A stretch of DNA of 64,000 nt from Flavobacterium petrolei (GTDB taxonomy: Bacteria > Bacteroidota > Bacteroidia > Flavobacteriales > Flavobacteriaceae). Where the stretch lies: assembly GCF_003314435.2 (NCBI RefSeq), contig NZ_QNVY02000001.1, forward strand, positions 1,240,001 to 1,304,000, written 5' to 3'. This document shows positions 43,221 to 51,883 of this stretch, in pieces; position 1 is the first letter of the stretch; the number at the start of each line of letters is the position of its first letter. Under the pieces are notes generated by a model, which was not told where the DNA came from, searched no databases, and was given only the letters and a program-made list of their open reading frames with translations. The position numbers and the translations under genes were made by a program.

Positions 43221-43861
43221 TTTGATATATTTTAATGTATTTTTTTATAGCCAAGTTGGCTAAGATGATAACTATGAAAGCAAAACTAAAAAAACAATCA
43301 ATTCTTTACTTATCAATATTTCATTATATACGATACCCAAAATCTCATCCGGATATTTCTTAACTGAATTTTGTCTTTTAGACTTCTTTTTTAGTAGTGT
43401 AGTTTTTTATTTAGATAAAGTGTATTGTCAGTTTTTTTAATTTTTTGATATTTATCGAATAGTTAGTATTCATGTCTTAAAAGCGGTTATGATTGTGAAT
43501 ATTTAATTAAATGCGATTTAAATTGATTTTTTTTTTAATTTTAAATTCGCAATTTGACTTTTGTTGAAGCTGTTTTTAAACCTGATTTTATTAGTAAGTT
43601 GACTTTTTTTTAATCGTATTGCAGTATTTTTATTTGATGAAATACTACGACATCCAAAAATCAATATGTGGTCTTTTTATCTTTATAACAAAGTACGATT
43701 AAGATGATTTCTTCAAAATGATTGTTGTTTTAGTAGGAGAATAGTCCTCAAAAATAAATTTGTTTTTTGTTGTTTATTTGCTTCAATTCTATTCTAAAAA
43801 AACTAAATTTGAAATTCATTTTTTGTGATTTTTTAAAATCACAAACACTTCAACTCCAGAT
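43221..43861. other. Long divergent leuC-dnaE intergenic region
   Basis: About 640 very AT-rich bases. I find no ORF, tRNA or clear leader peptide rich in Leu codons. It contains a short hairpin at 43249-43262 next to leuC and a minus-strand -7-like element (plus CAAAAATA at 43749-43756) that would make a leader of over 500 nt for leuC. A leader RNA that controls the leu operon is possible but nothing in the sequence proves it. Confidence 0.6.
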
Positions 43862-46800
43862 ATGTACTTAATATTCGATACCGAAACTACAGGATTACCA
43901 AAGCGTTGGGGCGCTCCCATTTCAGATACGGATAATTGGCCGCGTTGTATTCAAATTGCTTGGCAGTTGCACGATGATATGGGAAAACTCATCGAGCATC
44001 AAGATTATTTGGTCAAGCCCGAAGGTTTTAATATTCCGTATGACGCTGAACGAATTCACGGTATTTCTACGGAACTAGCGGAAGCTGACGGAATCTCTCT
44101 GGCGGAAGTTTTGGAAAAATTCAATATTGCCTTAGGCAAAGCCAAATTTATTGTGGGTCAGAATTTAGGTTTTGACATCAATATTATGGGTTGTGAGTTT
44201 TATAGAATGGGAGTGGAAAGCCAAATGAGTTCTATGCCAATTCTGGATACCTGTACCGAAGTAACCGCTTCTTTATTAAAATTGCCGGGTGGTCGAGGAG
44301 GAAAATTCAAGTTGCCTACGTTAACGGAATTGCACTCTTATCTTTTTAATAAACCTTTCGGCGAAGCGCACAATGCGACTGCCGATGTGGAGGCAACAAC
44401 GCGTTGTTTCTTAGAGTTAATTCGTAGGGATATTTTCACAAAAGAGGAGCTGGATGTTCCAGCTAGTTATTTTCAAGACTTTCAAAGTAAGAATCCAAGC
44501 GAGATTAAACTCATTGGTTTAAAACATATCAATCTCAAGGAAGCTTCGGATAAAATTCGGCAGCAGTTTGGCGAAAAACAAGCTCCGGCTGTTTCCAGAG
44601 CAGAACTTTCGGAGAATAAAAAGGTGCTTATTGATGCGCCTTTTGTGCATTTGCACAATCACACCCAATTTTCCGTGCTACAATCTACAATTAGTATTGC
44701 GGCATTGGTAAAAGCCGCAGCTCAGCAAAAAATGCCTGCGGTTGCCATGACGGATCATGCGAATTTGATGGGAGCTTTTCATTTCGTGCGCGATATTTTA
44801 TACCATAATAAGGCAGCTGAAGCCAAAAACAAAGCAGCTATAGAAAATGGCGAGGAACCTACCGAAGTTCCGATGAAACCAATTGTGGGTTGTGAATTTT
44901 TTGTGTGTGAAGACCATAAAAATAAGTCAGTAAAAGACAATGGATACCAAATAGTACTTTTGGCGAAGACCAAAAAAGGCTATCATAATTTGGCTAAAAT
45001 GTCTTCCATCGCGTATACCGAAGGATTTTATTATGTGCCAAGAATCGACAGGAAAGTCATTCAGGAATTCAAAGAAGATATTATTGTTTTGTCTGGAAAT
45101 CTTTATGGTGAAATCCCAAATAAGATTTTAAACATTGGTGAAAACCAAGCCGAAGAAGCCTTGCTTTGGTGGAAAAACGAATTCAAACAAGATTTTTACA
45201 TTGAGGTGATGCGTCACAATCAGGAAGATGAAAATCGGGTAAATGCGTCTTTAATTTCATTGGCAAGAAAGCATGATGTCAAAATTATTGCGACAAACAA
45301 TACCTTTTATATAGACAAAGAAAATTCGAATGCACACGATATTTTGTTGTGTGTGCGAGACGGTGAAAAACAAACTACGCCTATTGGTCGTGGTCGTGGC
45401 TATCGTTACGGATTGCCTAATCAGGAATACTATTTCAAGTCGGGAGACGAAATGAAACAGCTTTTCGCCAATTTGCCGGAAGCCATTTCGAATATCTCGG
45501 AGATTGTGGATAAGATTGAAATTTTTGATTTGGCACGTGAAGTTTTGCTTCCAAAATTTGAAATCCCGGTTGAATTCAATAATCCCGAAGATGCAGTTGA
45601 TGGCGGAGTACGAGGTGAAAATGCGTATTTAAGGCATTTAACTTTTGAAGGAGCAAGAAGACGCTATCCCGTAATTACTGAAGAAATTCAGGAACGATTG
45701 GATTTTGAATTGTTAACGATTTCCAATTCCGGTTATCCGGGTTATTTCCTGATTGTACAGGATTTAATTGCTGAGGCGAGAAGTATGGGCGTTTCTGTAG
45801 GGCCTGGAAGGGGGTCTGCGGCAGGATCCGTGGTGGCATATTGTTTGAAGATTACCAATATTGACCCGTTGATGTACAACCTGCTTTTTGAGCGTTTCCT
45901 GAATCCGGATCGTGTGTCACTACCCGATATTGATATCGATTTTGATGATGAAGGCCGAAGCAGTGTAATGGATTATGTAATCCGAAAATACGGTTCAAAA
46001 CAAGTGGCGCAAATTATCACATACGGTAAAATGGCAACTAAATCGGCGATTCGAGATACCGCTCGTGTATTGGATTTGCCTTTATTCGAAGCCGATAAAA
46101 TTGCGAAATTGATTCCGGGAATGATGCCGTCAAAATGGAATTTGGCTCGTTTTTTAAATGAAAAAGAAGATATCATTAAAAAGGCGGTTCGTCCAGAAGA
46201 ATACGATAAAATAAAAGAATTAATAGGTCTTGCTAATGAAGATGATTTAGGAGGAGAAACCATTCAGCAAGCCAAAGTTTTAGAAGGAAATCTTAGAAAT
46301 ACAGGGATTCACGCTTGTGGAGTAATTATTACGCCAAGCGATATTACTGATTTTGTTCCTGTGGCTACCGCCAAAGATTCGGATTTGTATGTGACTCAGT
46401 TTGATAACTCGGTTGTGGAAAGTGCTGGATTGCTGAAGATGGACTTCTTGGGTTTGAAAACCCTGACTCTGATAAAAGACACCGTTAAATTAGTAAAATA
46501 CAGAACCGGAATTGATCTTGATCCAGACACGTTTCCGATTGATGATTTGAAGACGTACGAACTTTTTCAACGGGGAGAAACAGTAGGGATTTTTCAGTAT
46601 GAGAGTCCTGGAATGCAGAAATACATGAAGGAATTGAAGCCAACAGTATTTCCCGATTTGATTGCGATGAATGCGTTGTATCGTCCTGGTCCAATTGCCT
46701 ATATTCCGAGTTTCGTTAAGCGAAAAAACGGTGAAGAGGAAATTATTTATGACTTGGATGCCTGCGAAGAATTACTGAAAGATACTTACGGAATTACGGT

Positions 46801-48406
46801 TTATCAAGAACAAGTAATGCTTTTGTCTCAAAAACTGGCAGATTTCTCTAAAGGTGATGCCGACGTTTTGCGTAAAGCGATGGGAAAAAAGCAAAAAGAC
46901 GTTTTGGATAAAATGAAACCTAAATTTATCAGTCAGGCTGCCGCCAAAGGCCATGCCGAAGATAAACTGGAGAAAATTTGGAAAGATTGGGAAGCTTTTG
47001 CGGAATATGCGTTTAATAAATCACACTCTACTTGTTATGCATGGATTGCATACCAAACAGCATTTTTAAAAGCCAATTATCCAGCCGAATATATGGCTGC
47101 GGTTCTTTCGAATAATATGAGTGATATTAAGCAGGTTTCGTTCTTTATGGAAGAGTGTAAACGCATGGGATTACAGGTTTTAGGACCTGATGTAAATGAG
47201 TCGTTTTACAAATTTACCGTAAATGACGACTATGCCGTGCGTTTTGGAATGGGAGCCGTAAAAGGTGTGGGGTCTGGAGCTGTTGCAACAATTGTAGAGA
47301 ATAGGAAAGACGGAAGATACAAGTCGATTTTTGATTTGACCAAGCGTATTGATTTGCGTGCCGCAAATAAAAAAGCATTAGAGAATCTGGTTTTGGCCGG
47401 AGGATTCGATTCGTTTTTAGGGACAACGAGAGCGCAGTATTTCCACGATGATGGTGATGGAATTACTTTTTATGAAAAAGCGATTCGGTATGGTGCAAAA
47501 TTTCAGGAAAATGAGAATTCATCGCAAGTGAGTTTGTTTGGTGACAGCAGTGATGTTCAAATCGCAGAACCTATCGTGCCGCCTTGCGAGGATTGGAGCA
47601 CGATGGAAAAATTAGCTAAAGAGAAGGAAGTCGTAGGGATTTATATTTCGGGACATCCTTTAGACGATTACAAATTTGAAATGAAATATTTTTGTAATGC
47701 CAAACTGGAAGCGTTGAAAAACATGGAATTGCATGTGAGTAAAAACCTTGCGTTTGGAGGAATAATCAATAACGTGCAGCATCGTGTGGCCAAAAATGGA
47801 AAAGGTTGGGGCATGTTTACATTAGAAGGATATGATGAAAGTTATGAGTTCCGAATTTTTGGGGAAGAGTATTTAAAGTTTCGTCATTTCTTTATTCAGA
47901 ATAATTTCACTTTCATGAAAGTACTGGTAAAAGAGGGTTGGACGGACCGAGATACTGGTAAAAAAGGAGAGCCTAGACTACAATTTGTTGAGGTCAAACA
48001 ATTGCAAGATGTATTAGAAACTTTCGCTAGAAAATTAATTGTGCTGCTAAATATTAAGGATTTAGAAACAGAATTTATCCATAAATTGAGTCACCTTTTT
48101 CAAGAAAACAAAGGCGATAACACTGTTTCTTTTGAGGTTATGGAATTGGAAAAAACAAAACGTCTCGTTGCTGTTGCTCCAGTTGAATTAGAAAATGAAG
48201 AAGTTGCTTTTGTTGATGAAAATGATAATTCTGAAATGGAAACTCTCGAAATTCCAGACGCTAATGCTGTAGCAAAAGTAGAAGAAGTAGAAGAAGTTAA
48301 GGTGGTTACCAAACTAACGATGCCGAGCAGAAAATTGAAAATCAAAATTTCAAATGAATTGCTGGTAGAACTTGAGAAAATGCAAATTAACTTCAAGTTG
48401 AATTAA
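43862..48406 (+). CDS. dnaE: DNA polymerase III alpha subunit with fused N-terminal proofreading exonuclease
   Basis: 1514 residues. Residues 1-200 are a DnaQ-like 3'-5' exonuclease (FDTETTGL with Asp6 and Glu8, QNLGFDINIMG, and HNATADVEATTR). A PHP domain starts at about 260 (VHLHNHTQFSVLQSTISI). The polymerase core has GPGRGSAAGSVVAYCLKITN and the metal-binding PDIDIDFDDEGR (about 685-695). OB-fold and C-terminal regions follow. E. coli DnaE is about 1160 residues and uses a separate DnaQ, so here replication and proofreading are joined in one chain, a form known in Bacteroidota. It is transcribed alone, divergently from leuC. Confidence 0.95.
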   Translation: MYLIFDTETTGLPKRWGAPISDTDNWPRCIQIAWQLHDDMGKLIEHQDYLVKPEGFNIPYDAERIHGISTELAEADGISLAEVLEKFNIALGKAKFIVGQNLGFDINIMGCEFYRMGVESQMSSMPILDTCTEVTASLLKLPGGRGGKFKLPTLTELHSYLFNKPFGEAHNATADVEATTRCFLELIRRDIFTKEELDVPASYFQDFQSKNPSEIKLIGLKHINLKEASDKIRQQFGEKQAPAVSRAELSENKKVLIDAPFVHLHNHTQFSVLQSTISIAALVKAAAQQKMPAVAMTDHANLMGAFHFVRDILYHNKAAEAKNKAAIENGEEPTEVPMKPIVGCEFFVCEDHKNKSVKDNGYQIVLLAKTKKGYHNLAKMSSIAYTEGFYYVPRIDRKVIQEFKEDIIVLSGNLYGEIPNKILNIGENQAEEALLWWKNEFKQDFYIEVMRHNQEDENRVNASLISLARKHDVKIIATNNTFYIDKENSNAHDILLCVRDGEKQTTPIGRGRGYRYGLPNQEYYFKSGDEMKQLFANLPEAISNISEIVDKIEIFDLAREVLLPKFEIPVEFNNPEDAVDGGVRGENAYLRHLTFEGARRRYPVITEEIQERLDFELLTISNSGYPGYFLIVQDLIAEARSMGVSVGPGRGSAAGSVVAYCLKITNIDPLMYNLLFERFLNPDRVSLPDIDIDFDDEGRSSVMDYVIRKYGSKQVAQIITYGKMATKSAIRDTARVLDLPLFEADKIAKLIPGMMPSKWNLARFLNEKEDIIKKAVRPEEYDKIKELIGLANEDDLGGETIQQAKVLEGNLRNTGIHACGVIITPSDITDFVPVATAKDSDLYVTQFDNSVVESAGLLKMDFLGLKTLTLIKDTVKLVKYRTGIDLDPDTFPIDDLKTYELFQRGETVGIFQYESPGMQKYMKELKPTVFPDLIAMNALYRPGPIAYIPSFVKRKNGEEEIIYDLDACEELLKDTYGITVYQEQVMLLSQKLADFSKGDADVLRKAMGKKQKDVLDKMKPKFISQAAAKGHAEDKLEKIWKDWEAFAEYAFNKSHSTCYAWIAYQTAFLKANYPAEYMAAVLSNNMSDIKQVSFFMEECKRMGLQVLGPDVNESFYKFTVNDDYAVRFGMGAVKGVGSGAVATIVENRKDGRYKSIFDLTKRIDLRAANKKALENLVLAGGFDSFLGTTRAQYFHDDGDGITFYEKAIRYGAKFQENENSSQVSLFGDSSDVQIAEPIVPPCEDWSTMEKLAKEKEVVGIYISGHPLDDYKFEMKYFCNAKLEALKNMELHVSKNLAFGGIINNVQHRVAKNGKGWGMFTLEGYDESYEFRIFGEEYLKFRHFFIQNNFTFMKVLVKEGWTDRDTGKKGEPRLQFVEVKQLQDVLETFARKLIVLLNIKDLETEFIHKLSHLFQENKGDNTVSFEVMELEKTKRLVAVAPVELENEEVAFVDENDNSEMETLEIPDANAVAKVEEVEEVKVVTKLTMPSRKLKIKISNELLVELEKMQINFKLN

Positions 48407-48628
48407 GGGTTTACGGATTGTAAATGATAATGGAGTAATCATAATTTTTTAACTTTTGATGGATTCATGCTGGTGTGAAATTGAATTGTATTCTTTATTC
48501 CTATTTTAAAATTCCGTAATCAACTGATTATTATGCATTAATCATTTTTAACATATAATTGGTGGTGTTTGTTATTAAATTTTCAGTGTAAATGGTTTAT
48601 TTTCGCATAAATGATAATAAACGAAATT

Positions 48629-49540
48629 ATGAAAAAGCAGTTATTTTTATTAGGATTTGCAATTTGTTCTATGACAATGGTAGGGCAAACAGAGAAAAAA
48701 GAAAGTTGGTATTTTAAATTGGGAGGATCTTATTTTATCCAAACGGCTGCCACTGAGTTTCCTACTGTAGGTGGGAATGCGGCACTAGATAAAGTGTATG
48801 TAGGCGGGAAATTAGTTTCTGAAGAAAGTGTTACAGGTTCATTTGGTGAAGGTTTTAGAACTGGAGCAACTGTTGGCTATAGATTTAATACGCGTTTAGG
48901 TGTTGAGATGGGGATAAATTATTATTCTAGTAACGATAAAACAATGGCTCAAACAACTACAGATGCAATTTTTATGTCGGGTGGTCGCCCTGTTTATAAT
49001 TTTAAATCAGTGGGACAAATCACTGCTTTTGATTTAGCACCTGCTTTAGTTTTATTTTTAGGAGAACAAAATGGTTTTGAACCCTACACAAAAGTTGGAG
49101 TTCTTGTGCCAGTTCATGGGGATTTAGAAATTACTACAGATGCAATTGCGCCAACTGGTGTGGCTAGTCCAGCTACCGTGGCTGTTCATAGTGTGGATAA
49201 AGTGAAGCCAAATCCTACCGTAGGTTTTATGGCTGCATTAGGAACTTCTTATAAATTAGGAAAACATATTTCTGCATTTGCAGAAGTGGAGTATCGTAAT
49301 TTTACTGTTCATGGTAAATCGAAAGAAACTACTGAATTTACTATGAATGGTCAAAATGCTTTGGCAGGTAGAAGTCAGGCTCAAATTAATACGAATTATG
49401 TTGATCGTTTGGACGTGAATTCAAATAATGCTGCAACTAATCCAAACGGATTGGATTCTAGTAAAGCAATGGATGAATTAAGTTCATATGTTGGAATCAG
49501 TGGTCTTGGTTTGACTTTAGGATTGAAATATAGCTTGTAA
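48629..49540 (+). CDS. Outer-membrane beta-barrel protein
   Basis: 303 residues. Signal peptide (MKKQLFLLGFAICSMTMVGQ), then WYFKLGGSYFIQTAATEF and many alternating strands: TGATVGYRFNTRLGVEMGIN, GFEPYTKVGVLVPVHGDLEI, ISAFAEVEYRNFTVHGKSKE, ending LGLTLGLKYSL with a typical C-terminal barrel strand. It matches OmpA-barrel/OmpW-like small barrels of flavobacteria. The frame is open from ATG 48611, but the signal peptide begins at ATG 48629. A strong terminator follows. Confidence 0.75.
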   Translation: MKKQLFLLGFAICSMTMVGQTEKKESWYFKLGGSYFIQTAATEFPTVGGNAALDKVYVGGKLVSEESVTGSFGEGFRTGATVGYRFNTRLGVEMGINYYSSNDKTMAQTTTDAIFMSGGRPVYNFKSVGQITAFDLAPALVLFLGEQNGFEPYTKVGVLVPVHGDLEITTDAIAPTGVASPATVAVHSVDKVKPNPTVGFMAALGTSYKLGKHISAFAEVEYRNFTVHGKSKETTEFTMNGQNALAGRSQAQINTNYVDRLDVNSNNAATNPNGLDSSKAMDELSSYVGISGLGLTLGLKYSL

Positions 49541-49559
49541 TATCGCTTTTTTATAAATG

Positions 49560-49590
49560 AAGGGATGCTTGAGAAAGCATCCCTTTTTTT
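49560..49590 (+). terminator. Intrinsic terminator after the barrel gene
   Basis: Stem AAGGGATGCTT, short loop, stem AAGCATCCCTT, then TTTTT. Confidence 0.9.
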
Positions 49591-49611
49591 GTTTAAAAAA
49601 CAGGTTTTGGG

Positions 49612-49710
49612 AACACGGGTTTTAGCCCTCGTGGTCGAATTGCTAACGCAATTACCTTTTTAGGCTTTTTTAAGCTGGAAAAGATACAGTGTACAGCAGG
49701 AAATAGCTTC
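49612..49710 (-). repeat. Interspersed folded repeat element, reversed copy at 49.7 kb
   Basis: Read on the minus strand the segment at 49681-49709 gives AAGCTATTTCCTGCTGTACA then CTGTATCTT, matching GAGCTATTTCCAGTTGTTCA then CTGTATCTT at 54481. The other half includes GAGGGCTAAAACCCGTG, a diverged GGGCTAGGGC end. Confidence 0.6.
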
Positions 49711-49792
49711 TGAAAAGAAAAGGTGAAATTTACAGCGAACAAGAATAGGAATTGATAATGGATTAATAGTCAAAACTAATTTGGGAATAGTG

Positions 49793-49820
49793 TTTGATTT
49801 GTTTTTAATTTCTAAATTTG
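49793..49820 (+). promoter_or_regulatory. Candidate trxA promoter
   Basis: TTTG at 49793-49796, 16 bases, TAAATTTG (TAnnTTTG) at 49813-49820. Leader of about 45-50 nt before ATG 49874. Confidence 0.5.
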
Positions 49821-49873
49821 TAATCTAGTTTGAACTATGAAATATTCAAACGATAAACTTTAAATAAAATATT

Positions 49874-50191
49874 ATGGCATTAGCAATAACAGATGCTACT
49901 TTTGAAGAAGTAGTTTTGAAATCAGACAAACCTGTAATGGTGGATTTTTGGGCAGCATGGTGCGGACCTTGTAGAATGGTAGGTCCAATCATCGATGAAT
50001 TAAGCAACGAATATGAAGGAAAAGTTGTTGTAGGGAAAGTTGATGTTGATGCAAACCAAGAATTTGCTGCAAAATACGGAGTTAGAAATATCCCAACAGT
50101 ATTGGTTTTTCATAATGGTGAAGTAGTAGGAAAACAAGTAGGAGTTGCTCCTAAACAAACTTACGCTGATAGTTTAGACGCTTTGTTGTAA
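49874..50191 (+). CDS. trxA: Thioredoxin
   Basis: 105 residues, the whole thioredoxin fold. Active site WCGPC is at about residues 31-35 in VDFWAAWCGPCRMVGP; the cis-Pro is in VRNIPTVLVFHNGEVVGKQV. It is cytoplasmic without signal peptide and reduces protein disulfides, charged by thioredoxin reductase. It has its own promoter and terminator. Confidence 0.96.
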   Translation: MALAITDATFEEVVLKSDKPVMVDFWAAWCGPCRMVGPIIDELSNEYEGKVVVGKVDVDANQEFAAKYGVRNIPTVLVFHNGEVVGKQVGVAPKQTYADSLDALL

Positions 50192-50231
50192 TCGGTAGAT
50201 TATGATTTATATAGAATCTGTATGGATTCAG

Positions 50232-50265
50232 AGAAAAGGTTTGACGAAAGTCAGGCCTTTTTTTT
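50232..50265 (+). terminator. Intrinsic terminator after trxA
   Basis: AAAGGTTTGAC, loop GAAA, GTCAGGCCTTT (two G-U pairs), then a T-tract. Confidence 0.75.
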
Positions 50266-50346
50266 GTTTAAACTGAATTGATATCAGCTTCTTGATTAAG
50301 TTTTGCTTCGGTAATCTTTTAATTTTTAAATCGTTCAATCTTTTAA

Positions 50347-50354
50347 TATATTTG
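50347..50354 (+). promoter_or_regulatory. -7 element immediately upstream of the DUF58 start
   Basis: TATATTTG fits TAnnTTTG and ends four bases before ATG 50359, so transcription would begin at the start codon. No -33 box at the usual distance. Confidence 0.4.
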
Positions 50355-50358
50355 GTAG

Positions 50359-51297
50359 ATGAAGATTGAATCGCAAATAGAGAAAATTTCTAGTTTTCAG
50401 CACCTGGAATTGTTGGCTAATCAAGTTGTGGAAGGTTTTATTTCAGGAATGCACAAAAGCCCGTTTCATGGCTTTTCAGCTGAATTTGCCGAGCATAAAG
50501 TGTATAATGTTGGCGAAAGTACTAAGCACATTGATTGGAAGTTGTTTGCCAAAACGGATCGTTTGTTTACCAAGCGCTTTGAGGAAGAAACGAATTTGCG
50601 GTGTCATATCATTATTGATAATTCCTCATCGATGCATTATCCAAAACTAAAAGACGATCAGAACTTTTTTGAGAATAAGATTGGGTTTTCGGTATTGGCT
50701 TCGGCAGTTTTAATGAATCTGTTGAAGAAACAACGCGATGCTGTGGGTCTAAGTGTGTTTTCGGATAGATACGAGTCCTATGCGCCTGAAAAAGGTAGTG
50801 ATCGCCATCACCGAATGATTTTGAATACACTCGAAGGCTTGCTTGTGAAACCTCCTGTTGAAAAAAAGACAGACACAGTTACATTTTTGCATCAAATAGC
50901 GGAGAAAATCCATCGTCGTTCGATGATCATCTTATTTACGGATATGTTTCAGTCCGGTCCAGAATCATCCAGTGAAGAAGTACTCTTTAATGCGCTGCAA
51001 CATTTGAAACACAACAAGCATAAAGTAGTCCTGTTTCACGTTGTTGATAAGAAAACAGAGTTAAGTTTTGACTTTGATAATGCTCCAAGGAAGTTTATTG
51101 ATGTGGAAACGGGAGAAGAAGTGGCTGTTTTTGCAGATAATGTGAAGGAAGAATATGAAAAAGAGATGGAAAGTTACTTCAAGAAGTTAGCTTTAACCTG
51201 TGCTCAAAATAGAATTAAGTACATTCCGGTGAGTGTGGATGAAAGTTTTGAAAAAATATTAATGACATACTTAGTTGAAAAACAAAACTTTGGATAA
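50359..51297 (+). CDS. DUF58 protein (vWA-like)
   Basis: 312 residues. The conserved DUF58 segment is readable: HKVYNVGESTKHIDWKLFAK, then FTKRFEEETNLRCHIIIDNS followed by SSMHYP, in which DxSxS-type residues form a MIDAS-like metal site as in von Willebrand A domains. Later VGLSVFSDRYESYAPEKGS and SMIILFTDMFQSGP. Such proteins usually accompany a MoxR ATPase and BatA/B; none of those is near here. Function is undefined, perhaps a chaperone or envelope stress role. It is followed by a tRNA-Asp. Confidence 0.85.
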   Translation: MKIESQIEKISSFQHLELLANQVVEGFISGMHKSPFHGFSAEFAEHKVYNVGESTKHIDWKLFAKTDRLFTKRFEEETNLRCHIIIDNSSSMHYPKLKDDQNFFENKIGFSVLASAVLMNLLKKQRDAVGLSVFSDRYESYAPEKGSDRHHRMILNTLEGLLVKPPVEKKTDTVTFLHQIAEKIHRRSMIILFTDMFQSGPESSSEEVLFNALQHLKHNKHKVVLFHVVDKKTELSFDFDNAPRKFIDVETGEEVAVFADNVKEEYEKEMESYFKKLALTCAQNRIKYIPVSVDESFEKILMTYLVEKQNFG

Positions 51298-51383
51298 TAA
51301 GGCGAAAATTTATCAATTATTTTTTCAAAAAACGCTTGCGTAAACGGAAATCTATTGTATCTTTGCCACCGCAATAACGCAGA

Positions 51384-51457
51384 GGTTTGGTAGTTCAGTT
51401 GGTTAGAATACATGCCTGTCACGCATGGGGTCGCGGGTTCGAGTCCCGTCCAGACCG
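51384..51457 (+). tRNA. tRNA-Asp (anticodon GTC), copy 1
   Basis: 74 nt. The acceptor arm GGTTTGG pairs with CCAGACC (one G-U) and the discriminator is G. The anticodon loop CTGTCAC has anticodon GTC, and the T arm is CGGGTTCGAGTCCCG. CCA is not encoded. The body is identical to the copy at 51740-51813. Confidence 0.95.
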
Positions 51458-51464
51458 CAATATT

Positions 51465-51502
51465 GGGGAAAGCCTTTCGTAACAGAAAGGCTTTTTTGCC
51501 CC
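51465..51502 (+). terminator. Intrinsic terminator after tRNA-Asp copy 1
   Basis: GGGGAAAGCCTTTC, loop, GAAAGGCTTTTTT, GCCCC. The stem is extended by GGGG/CCCC at its base. Confidence 0.8.
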
Positions 51503-51576
51503 ATAAGGTTTTTAACGTTAGTTGTGTTGTTTGCTACGAATTTGTAACTCGTAGCGGGTTTAGTAGTTAGACCAAT

Positions 51577-51609
51577 GAAAAGCTTTCCACTTTTGTGGAT
51601 AGCTTTTTT
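51577..51609 (+). terminator. Terminator-like hairpin before the pseudo-tRNA
   Basis: AAAAGCTTTCCAC, TTTT, GTGGATAGCTTTTTT: stem with one internal mismatch and a T-tract. Confidence 0.6.
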
Positions 51610-51626
51610 GATTTAAAAAGAAAGAA

Positions 51627-51715
51627 GGTTTGGTAGTTCAGTTGGTTAGAATACATGTCTGTCATCTCGTTTTTTGGGACGAGACGGGTTCAATTCCAGA
51701 ACTGGGTTAAAGAAT
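51627..51715 (+). pseudogene. Chimeric pseudo-tRNA-Asp
   Basis: The first 39 bases are those of tRNA-Asp with one change (GGTTTGGTAGTTCAGTTGGT to the anticodon loop TGTCAT). After the anticodon region the sequence switches to TCTCGTTTTTTGGGACGAGA, a hairpin, and then a degenerate T-arm GGGTTCAATTCCAGAAC. The acceptor cannot form. The foreign right half is nearly the same as that in the three relics of the GIY-YIG array, so this looks like a recombinant between a tRNA-Asp and such a relic. Confidence 0.75.
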
Positions 51716-51739
51716 TAGAATGTTATAGATTAAAATACT

Positions 51740-51813
51740 GGTTTGGTAGTTCAGTTGGTTAGAATACATGCCTGTCACGCATGGGGTCGCGGGTTCGAGT
51801 CCCGTCCAGACCG
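51740..51813 (+). tRNA. tRNA-Asp (anticodon GTC), copy 2
   Basis: 74 nt with the same body as copy 1 (51384-51457): acceptor GGTTTGG/CCAGACC, anticodon loop CTGTCAC. It stands directly at the left edge of the GIY-YIG repeat array. Confidence 0.95.
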
Positions 51814-51821
51814 CCAGTAAT

Positions 51822-51854
51822 AAAAAAGCTTTTCTTAATAGAAAAGCTTTTTTT
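51822..51854 (+). terminator. Terminator in unit 1 of the array, after tRNA-Asp copy 2
   Basis: AAAAAAGCTTTTC, loop TTAATA, GAAAAGCTTTTTTT. Perfect stem with T-tract. Very similar hairpins lie at 52575-52608 and 52960-52991. Confidence 0.85.
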
Positions 51855-51883
51855 GTTTTTGTAAAATTCAAATAGTAATCGAT

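Larger units (their letters stand above)
49541..49873. other. Intergenic region with a repeat element and the trxA promoter
   Basis: About 330 bases holding a terminator (49560-49590), a reversed copy of the interspersed repeat (49612-49710) and a promoter (49793-49820). No gene seen. Confidence 0.65.

Noticed and set aside
43221..43861. Leucine leader peptide and attenuator upstream of leuC
   Set aside because: No short frame with clustered Leu codons followed by a terminator/antiterminator pair could be found; only a small hairpin at 43249-43262.
51204..51422. Minus-strand ORF over tRNA-Asp copy 1 (also 51707-51916 over copy 2)
   Set aside because: Antisense translations of tRNA-Asp with no independent support.
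51531..51555. Hairpin GCTACGA...TCGTAGC between tRNA-Asp and the pseudo-tRNA as an attachment site
   Set aside because: A 7-base stem without T-tract and no partner copy near the array; too little to call an attachment site.
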